Shown: positions 5,824-9,693 of the stretch, one piece after another | Layout: the number at the start of each line of letters is the position of its first letter | Numbering within the stretch: position 1 is the first letter of the stretch | Made by a program: the position numbers and the translations under genes | The notes under the pieces: generated by a model | Seen by the model: only the letters and a program-made list of their open reading frames with translations | The model's database searches: none | What the model was told of the DNA's origin: nothing | Source of the DNA: Anaerolineaceae bacterium | Lineage (GTDB): Bacteria; Chloroflexota; Anaerolineae; Anaerolineales; Villigracilaceae | DNA length: 9,693 nt | Direction of reading: 5' to 3' | NCBI GenBank assembly: GCA_009885445.1 | Contig: VFKQ01000163.1 | Location: forward strand, 1 to 9,693

Positions 5824-6031
5824 CGCAACGCAGACTATCACTGCCCCTGGCAGTTTTCGTGACCACAAAAAATGTCGCACGTGAACACCCTGGCGGAACT
5901 TGCGCCCGGGTTTATTTTTTAATTTTTGACGAGCGGAACTCGTGATTAACACAAAAGATAACGGATATTCCACGTTGAACTTAACCGCCATCGGCGGATA
6001 AAAATTTTGAAACTTTGAGGTGTAATAAAAA
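5824..6031 (+). promoter_or_regulatory. Long structured 5' leader of the RNase J gene
   Basis: The gap 5701-6031 holds no convincing gene. The presumed leader contains four simple hairpins. The first pairs ACTGCC (5840-5845) with GGCAGT (5849-5854) and is followed by TTT. The second is the terminator-like structure at 5888-5920. The third pairs ACGAG (5929-5933) with CTCGT (5939-5943). The fourth pairs CCGCC (5985-5989) with GGCGG (5993-5997). The second and third hairpins carry the same GCGGAACT (5893-5900, 5933-5940) across their loops. The ribosome site GAGGTG (6017-6022) lies 9 nt before the ATG. Genes for major RNases are sometimes autoregulated through their leaders, as is known for RNase E; whether that applies here is inference. 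I recognise no known riboswitch. Confidence 0.45.
5888..5920 (+). terminator. Terminator-like hairpin (possible attenuator) in the RNase J leader
   Basis: CCC-T-GGCG (5888-5895) pairs with CGCC-C-GGG (5903-5910) around loop GAACTTG, with one T/C mismatch. TTTATTTTTT (5911-5920) follows directly. This matches an intrinsic terminator but lies about 65 nt into the presumed RNase J transcript. It could therefore be a partial terminator or attenuator. Confidence 0.45.
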
Positions 6032-7675
6032 ATGAGTAAGAACGAAAAATTGAAGATCGTCCCTCTCGGCGGGTTGGGAGAGGTTGGCAAGAATATGACC
6101 GCCTATGAATACGGCGGTGATATTCTCATTGTAGATGCAGGTATCATGTTCCCGCAGAACGACATGCTCGGCGTGGACTACATCATCCCCGACTTTGAAT
6201 ATCTGCTGGACAAAGTGAGCCGCGTGCGCGGCCTTGTCATCACTCACGGCCACGAAGACCACATCGGCGCGGTGCGGCATGTGCTCGAGCAAATCCCCGT
6301 GCCGGTATTTGGCACACCGCTGACTCTCGGTCTCATTGAGGGCAAGTTGGCGCGCAACGGTTTCACCGATAAAGCCGACCTGCGCACATTGCAGGCTGGC
6401 GAAAAAGTGCAGATCGGCAAATTCAGCATCGAGACTTTCCATATCTGTCACTCGATTCCAGACTCAATTGGTTTGGGCATCACCACCGGCGCGGGACTCG
6501 TCGTGCACATGAGCGACTTTAAATTCGACCAGACCCCCGTGGACAACTGGCCGACAGATTATGCCAAACTGGCCGAATTCTCGCAACGCGGCGTGGACCT
6601 GCTCCTGAGCGACTCAACCAACTCCGAGCGCCCAGGCTGGACTCCCTCCGAAAGAGTCATCGGCCCGGCGTTTGATAAAGTGATGGCTGAGGCCGAGGGC
6701 CGCGTGATCGTGGCAACTTTTGCTTCGCTGATCTCACGCGTTCAGCAGGTAGCCGATTCGGCTGTCAAAGCTAATCGCAAATTGGCCTTCGCTGGCACAA
6801 GCATGGTGGAGAACGCGAAAATTGCGCGCAACCTCGGCTACCTCGTCGTGCCCGATGCGACCCTCGTTCCGATTGACCAGGCGCTTAAGATGGACGACAG
6901 CAAGGTCGTCATCATGTGTACGGGCTCGCAGGGCGAACCCTCCTCGATCATCGGCAGACTCTCCACTGGCTCAAATCGCCAGTTTGACGTGCAGGCCGGC
7001 GACACGATTGTGCTTTCTTCACATCCGATTCCTGGCAACGAAGAAGTCATCAGCCGCGCCATCAACCGACTTCTGCGTTTCGGCGCAAAGGTAATTTACG
7101 ATGCGATTGCGCCGGTGCACGTCTCGGGTCATGCCGCGCAAGAAGAAATGAAATTGCTCTTCAACCTTGTGCGCCCCAAGCACTTCCTGCCCATTCACGG
7201 CGAACTGCGTCAGTTGACGCATCACGCCTGGCTGGCCGAGCAAATGGGGATTCTCCCTGAAAATATTGTCGTCGTTGAAAACGGACAAGTCGTCGAACTC
7301 TCGGGCGGCAAGCTCAAACTCGGCGAGCGCATCCCGGGCGGCTACGTTTTCGTAGACGGCGAGTCCATCGGCGACATTGACCACGATGTGATGAAAGAAC
7401 GCGAGCAGTTAGCGCGCAACGGCATCGTCATCGTAGACATGAGCGTGGACAAAGTCACGGGTCGTCTCAAGCACGAACCCGAGATCATCACTCGCGGCTT
7501 CTTAACTCCCGACGCCGCCGAAAGATTAATTCCCGAAATTCGCAAGCGCGTGATGAAAGTGGTCAACACCAGCGGGCTTGAAACCGAAAAAGATATTTCT
7601 GCCGCCGTGAAGAGTTATCTCTACGACCAAACCAAGCGCCGCCCGATGGTGTTTGTCACATTGAGCAAGGGCTAA
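6032..7675 (+). CDS. rnj: Ribonuclease J (metallo-beta-lactamase/beta-CASP RNase)
   Basis: This 547-residue protein has the usual length and order of RNase J, a 5'-to-3' exoribonuclease and endoribonuclease for mRNA decay and rRNA maturation in the cytoplasm. The metallo-beta-lactamase part begins VPLGGLGEVGKNM and carries the zinc motif THGHEDHIG (His72, His74, Asp76, His77), then CHSIPD (His140) and MSDFKFDQ (Asp162), with LLSDSTNSERPGWTPSE after it. The beta-CASP domain includes ATFASLISRVQQ, CTGSQGEP and HVSGHAAQEEM. The metallo-beta-lactamase fold closes with FLPIHGELRQL, and a C-terminal domain of about 100 residues follows (RGFLTPDAAERLIPEIRKRV). All expected metal ligands are visible, so it should be active. 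ATG 6032 follows GAGGTG at 9 nt. It has its own promoter, a long leader and a strong terminator, so it is probably monocistronic. Confidence 0.97.
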   Translation: MSKNEKLKIVPLGGLGEVGKNMTAYEYGGDILIVDAGIMFPQNDMLGVDYIIPDFEYLLDKVSRVRGLVITHGHEDHIGAVRHVLEQIPVPVFGTPLTLGLIEGKLARNGFTDKADLRTLQAGEKVQIGKFSIETFHICHSIPDSIGLGITTGAGLVVHMSDFKFDQTPVDNWPTDYAKLAEFSQRGVDLLLSDSTNSERPGWTPSERVIGPAFDKVMAEAEGRVIVATFASLISRVQQVADSAVKANRKLAFAGTSMVENAKIARNLGYLVVPDATLVPIDQALKMDDSKVVIMCTGSQGEPSSIIGRLSTGSNRQFDVQAGDTIVLSSHPIPGNEEVISRAINRLLRFGAKVIYDAIAPVHVSGHAAQEEMKLLFNLVRPKHFLPIHGELRQLTHHAWLAEQMGILPENIVVVENGQVVELSGGKLKLGERIPGGYVFVDGESIGDIDHDVMKEREQLARNGIVIVDMSVDKVTGRLKHEPEIITRGFLTPDAAERLIPEIRKRVMKVVNTSGLETEKDISAAVKSYLYDQTKRRPMVFVTLSKG

Positions 7676-7684
7676 AAAATAAAA

Positions 7685-7716
7685 TGGCTGTCGCTTCGTA
7701 AGTGACAGCCACTTTT
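7685..7716 (+). terminator. Intrinsic terminator of RNase J
   Basis: TGGCTGTC (7685-7692) pairs with GACAGCCA (7704-7711). The stem extends inward by G-T, C-G, T-A and T-A pairs to a 3-nt loop, giving 12 pairs in all. CTTTT follows. It begins 9 nt after the RNase J stop. The tail overlaps the -35 box of the tRNA promoter. Confidence 0.85.
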
Positions 7717-7742
7717 GAAATATCCTTGAACTAAGGTAAAAT
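7715..7742 (+). promoter_or_regulatory. Promoter of the tRNA-Leu (and dNTPase-greA) unit
   Basis: TTGAAA (7715-7720) and TAAAAT (7737-7742) are 16 nt apart. The predicted start near 7749 lies only a few bases before the mature tRNA 5' end at 7752. The position directly after the RNase J terminator fits a new transcription unit. Confidence 0.55.
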
Positions 7743-7751
7743 CGCGTCACT

Positions 7752-7835
7752 GGGGCGATGGCGGAATCGGCTTACGCGGCAGTCTTAAAAACTGCTGGTC
7801 TCACGACCATGTGGGTTCAAGTCCCACTCGCCCCA
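7752..7835 (+). tRNA. tRNA-Leu (anticodon UAA)
   Basis: The 84-nt gene folds as a class II tRNA. The acceptor stem pairs GGGGCGA (7752-7758) with TCGCCCC (7828-7834), and the discriminator base is A. The anticodon stem pairs GCAGT (7779-7783) with ACTGC (7791-7795) around CTTAAAA, giving anticodon TAA at 7786-7788, which reads UUA and UUG. A long variable arm (TGGTC..GACCA) and a T arm GTGGG-TTCAAGT-CCCAC are present. The 3' CCA is not encoded (A is followed by CAC), so it must be added enzymatically. Confidence 0.97.
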
Positions 7836-7842
7836 CACTTCA

Positions 7843-7884
7843 CCCCAAGCCCCTCTTCTAAAGAAGAGGGGAGTTATATCGGGG
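7843..7884. repeat. Palindromic element between tRNA-Leu and the dNTPase gene
   Basis: CCCCTCTTCT (7850-7859) is the exact inverse of AGAAGAGGGG (7862-7871). An outer pairing of CCCC (7843-7846) with GGGG (7881-7884) is possible. No T-tract follows, so it is a poor terminator. If the outer stem forms, it would cover the only purine-rich ribosome-site candidate of the next gene. The pattern ACCCC-AAG-CCCCTCT-AGAGGGG resembles dispersed repeats I recall from several bacterial phyla. Confidence 0.5.
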
Positions 7885-7896
7885 ATAAAAAAAATT

Positions 7897-9048
7897 ATGT
7901 TTTATACACGCGAACAACTCGAAGAGATCGAAAACAAAAGCCTTGCGCCATATGCCATGCGCAGTAAGGACTCAAAGGGCCGCGCCTATCCTGATTCGGA
8001 ACCGGACTATCGCACCTCCTTCCAGCGTGACCGCGACCGCATCCTGCACACAACGGCCTTCCGGCGGCTTGAATACAAGACGCAGGTCTTCATCAATTAC
8101 GAAGGCGATTACTATCGCACACGCCTGACGCACACCCTCGAAGTCGCGCAGATTGGACGCACCATCGCGCGCGCCCTCGGCGCCAACGAGGACCTCGTCG
8201 AAGCGGTCTGCCTCGTCCACGATGTGGGACATCCGCCCTTCGGCCATTCGGGCGAGACCGCCTTGGCGCGCCTCATGCTTAATTTTGGCGGGTTCGAGCA
8301 CAACAAGCATTCCCTGCGCCTCGTCAGCGAACTCGAGACGCGCTACCCCGACCACCCGGGCTTGAATCTCACCTGGGAAGTGCGCGAAGGAATCGTCAAG
8401 CACGAATCGGAATACGACATCTCTGACGCTTCAGCCTTCAACCCCGAACTGCGCGGCAATCTCGAAACGCAGATCTGTAACGTGGCGGACGAATTGGCCT
8501 ACACCGCCCACGACCTCGACGACGGTCTACGCTCGGGCATGTTGACTCCATCCCTGCTGACGGATATCGCGCTATGGCAAATCGTCAGCGACGCAATTGA
8601 ATGGCAAGGCCCCACGCTCACAGACATGGATCGCCACCGTCTGATTCGCAAGTTGATCGGCATGGAAGTAACCGATCTGCTGACGGCCACGGATGAACGT
8701 ATCGTCCAGAGCGGCGCAAAGTCGGCGCTTGAAATTCAAAAGCTGAATCACAATGTCATCGGCTTCAGCGAAGAAATGCAAGCGCGCAACCGCCCACTGA
8801 AAGATTTATTATTTGCGCGTTTATATCGTCACCACCGCGTGGTGCGCATGCAGGTCAAGGCCGAGAGAATCCTGTCAGATTTGTTCAATGCCTATCGGAG
8901 TGAACCCGCCATCCTCCCTGAGCATGTGCGCAAAAATGTGGAGAGGCGCGGACTCGAGCGCACCGTCTGCGATTACATCGCCGGCATGACCGACCGTTAC
9001 GCAACAGAAGAGCATCAAAAATTATTCAATCCCATGGAAACACCCTAG
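7897..9048 (+). CDS. dgt: dGTPase-like deoxynucleoside triphosphate triphosphohydrolase (HD domain)
   Basis: This 383-residue protein matches the Dgt-like HD family, which splits dNTPs into deoxynucleoside plus triphosphate and so limits dNTP pools. Diagnostic parts are FQRDRDRILHTTAFRRLEYKTQVF (written in two blocks: residues 42-53 and 54-65), RTRLTHTLEVAQIGRTIA (HD ligand His79), HDVGHPPFGHSGE (His108, Asp109), FEHNKHSLR (133-141), and VADELAYTAHDLDDGL (Asp198). The C-terminal VCDYIAGMTDRYATEEHQKLF block is split here as VCDYIAGMTDRY and ATEEHQKLF. Metal ligands H, HD and D are all present, so activity is likely. Length fits the shorter type of Dgt-like proteins; substrate preference cannot be read from sequence. 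The start at ATG 7897 is set by the family-like N-terminus (LAPYAMRSKDSKGR), but the ribosome site is weak: GGGG ends 12 nt before the ATG. It probably forms an operon with greA and perhaps the tRNA. Confidence 0.93.
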   Translation: MFYTREQLEEIENKSLAPYAMRSKDSKGRAYPDSEPDYRTSFQRDRDRILHTTAFRRLEYKTQVFINYEGDYYRTRLTHTLEVAQIGRTIARALGANEDLVEAVCLVHDVGHPPFGHSGETALARLMLNFGGFEHNKHSLRLVSELETRYPDHPGLNLTWEVREGIVKHESEYDISDASAFNPELRGNLETQICNVADELAYTAHDLDDGLRSGMLTPSLLTDIALWQIVSDAIEWQGPTLTDMDRHRLIRKLIGMEVTDLLTATDERIVQSGAKSALEIQKLNHNVIGFSEEMQARNRPLKDLLFARLYRHHRVVRMQVKAERILSDLFNAYRSEPAILPEHVRKNVERRGLERTVCDYIAGMTDRYATEEHQKLFNPMETP

Positions 9049-9059
9049 AAAGAGGAAGC

Positions 9060-9524
9060 ATGTCTGAAAAAACTTATCTCACCGCCGAAGGACTGGCCCG
9101 CCTGAAGGCCGAACTCACCGAGCTACGCGGCCCGCGCCGCGACGACTTATCTGCGCGGTTGCGCTCCGCGATTCAAATGGGCGACCTTTCAGAAAACGCC
9201 GATTATCACAAAGCCAAAGAAGATCAGGGCTTTCTCGAAGGCCGCATTCAGGAGTTGGAATATTTGGTTGGTAGCGCCGTGGTCATCGAGGAAGGCAAAC
9301 ATGATGCCACAATCGGTGTCGGCTCGCATGTGACCATCAAAGAGGGTGATGATCCCGAGGAGACGTACCACCTCGTCGGCTCCACCGAGGCCGACCCGCG
9401 CAAGGGAAAGATTTCGCACGAGTCGCCGATTGGCCGCTCGCTGATCGGCCGCCGTGCCGGCGACATCATTGAGACGGATACTCCAGCGGGGAAGATGATG
9501 TTCAAAGTTGTAAAAGTGGATTAA
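9060..9524 (+). CDS. greA: Transcription elongation factor GreA
   Basis: At 154 residues this is a full-length GreA, which rescues backtracked RNA polymerase by stimulating cleavage of the transcript's 3' end. The N-terminal coiled coil (about 1-75) begins TYLTAEGLARLKAEL and contains the tip motif MGDLSENADYHKAKEDQ, whose acidic residues Asp42 and Glu45 correspond to the catalytic pair at the polymerase active site. The C-terminal FKBP-like domain (about 80-154) includes SPIGRSLIGRRAGD and ends in TPAGKMMFKVVKVD. ATG 9060 has AGAGGA just upstream at close spacing. Only 11 nt separate it from the dNTPase stop, so the two genes are almost surely cotranscribed and may be translationally linked. 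A strong terminator follows. Confidence 0.97.
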   Translation: MSEKTYLTAEGLARLKAELTELRGPRRDDLSARLRSAIQMGDLSENADYHKAKEDQGFLEGRIQELEYLVGSAVVIEEGKHDATIGVGSHVTIKEGDDPEETYHLVGSTEADPRKGKISHESPIGRSLIGRRAGDIIETDTPAGKMMFKVVKVD

Positions 9525-9532
9525 TAAAAAAG

Positions 9533-9565
9533 TCGGCGACCAAAAAATGGCCGCCGATTTTTTTT
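9533..9565 (+). terminator. Intrinsic terminator of the dNTPase-greA unit
   Basis: TCGGCG-A-CC (9533-9541) pairs with GG-C-CGCCGA (9549-9557), with one A/C mismatch and loop AAAAAAT. Eight T residues (9558-9565) follow. It starts 8 nt after the greA stop. Confidence 0.92.
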
Positions 9566-9603
9566 GTGGCATATCTAATAAATCATTCTCTACCGTACAA
9601 ATA

Positions 9604-9680
9604 CGAGTAAAAATAGAGCTTGCTCCTTGCGCCGTCCTCGGCGCAAGATTTACTCGCAAAACGCCGCCGAGGACGGCGGC
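9604..9680. repeat. Structured palindromic element at the right edge
   Basis: The region 9566-9693 holds no gene. Within it, CGAGTAAA (9604-9611) pairs with TTTACTCG (9649-9656). This encloses a small hairpin GAGC-TT-GCTC (9616-9625) and a perfect hairpin CTTGCGCC-GTCCTC-GGCGCAAG (9626-9647), giving a possible three-way junction. A second hairpin, GCCGCC-GAGGAC-GGCGGC (9663-9680), follows. Its loop GAGGAC is the exact complement of the first loop GTCCTC. This may be a dispersed repeat (REP/BIME-like) or a structured RNA; it lies after the greA terminator. Confidence 0.5.
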
Positions 9681-9693
9681 TTGAGCCTATGTA

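Noticed and set aside
5824..6031. Known riboswitch in the RNase J leader
   Set aside because: I recognise no conserved riboswitch core; only simple short hairpins are visible.
5981..6451. 156-codon minus-strand open frame covering the start of RNase J
   Set aside because: It overlaps the conserved RNase J coding region in antisense, has no family resemblance, and lies over the RNase J ribosome site.
7850..7871. Hairpin after tRNA-Leu as an intrinsic terminator
   Set aside because: The stem is good, but it is followed by AGTTATATCGGGG with no T-tract, so efficient termination is unlikely.
7752..7884. tRNA gene as an integration site (att) for a mobile element
   Set aside because: There is no integrase gene and no second copy of the tRNA 3' end in the window; the neighbours are housekeeping genes.
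9189..9659. 156-codon minus-strand frame over greA and the right edge
   Set aside because: It is antisense to greA and passes through the greA terminator; it is a shadow frame.

Overview
The window reads as ordinary bacterial chromosome from a moderately GC-rich organism. The most likely source is a member of the Chloroflexota, probably Anaerolineae-like. This is inference: it rests on RNase J used as a housekeeping RNase, a tRNA gene without encoded CCA, secreted proteins with SH3b or DUF5666-type domains, and many short palindromic and heptad repeats of the kind I associate with those genomes. No marker gene fixes the taxonomy.

Left part (1-5700). The 3' end of a Thr/Ala/Pro-rich protein with two SH3b domains runs rightwards (1-591). 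It meets a leftward polytopic membrane protein of unknown function (625-1941) at a shared bidirectional terminator whose hairpin contains the stop codon of the membrane protein. A repeat-filled gap (1942-2132) follows. Next is a large leftward FAD/Fe-S D-2-hydroxyacid dehydrogenase (2133-5048) of the GlcD/YdiJ type, and then a leftward secreted or membrane-anchored DUF5666-like protein (5179-5700) with its own terminator.

Divergent control region (5701-6031). A good sigma70-type promoter points right and a weaker one points left. The two share a mirrored sequence around their -10 boxes. The rightward transcript has a leader of about 200 nt with several hairpins, one of them terminator-like, before the RNase J gene.

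Right part (6032-9693). RNase J (6032-7675) ends at an intrinsic terminator. A tRNA-Leu(UAA) gene with its own promoter (7752-7835) follows. Then come a dGTPase-like HD-domain dNTP triphosphohydrolase (7897-9048) and, 11 nt later, transcription elongation factor GreA (9060-9524) with a strong terminator. The tRNA, dNTPase and greA are likely one transcription unit, because I see no convincing terminator between them. The right edge (9566-9693) carries no gene but holds a structured palindromic element.

The genes mix RNA decay (RNase J), translation (tRNA), nucleotide-pool control (dNTPase) and transcript elongation (GreA) with a metabolic flavoenzyme. I found no convincing undescribed defence or mobile system. 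The most unusual signals are three separate heptad-repeat tracts inserted in frame in the flavoenzyme gene, the mirrored divergent promoters, and the structured RNase J leader.
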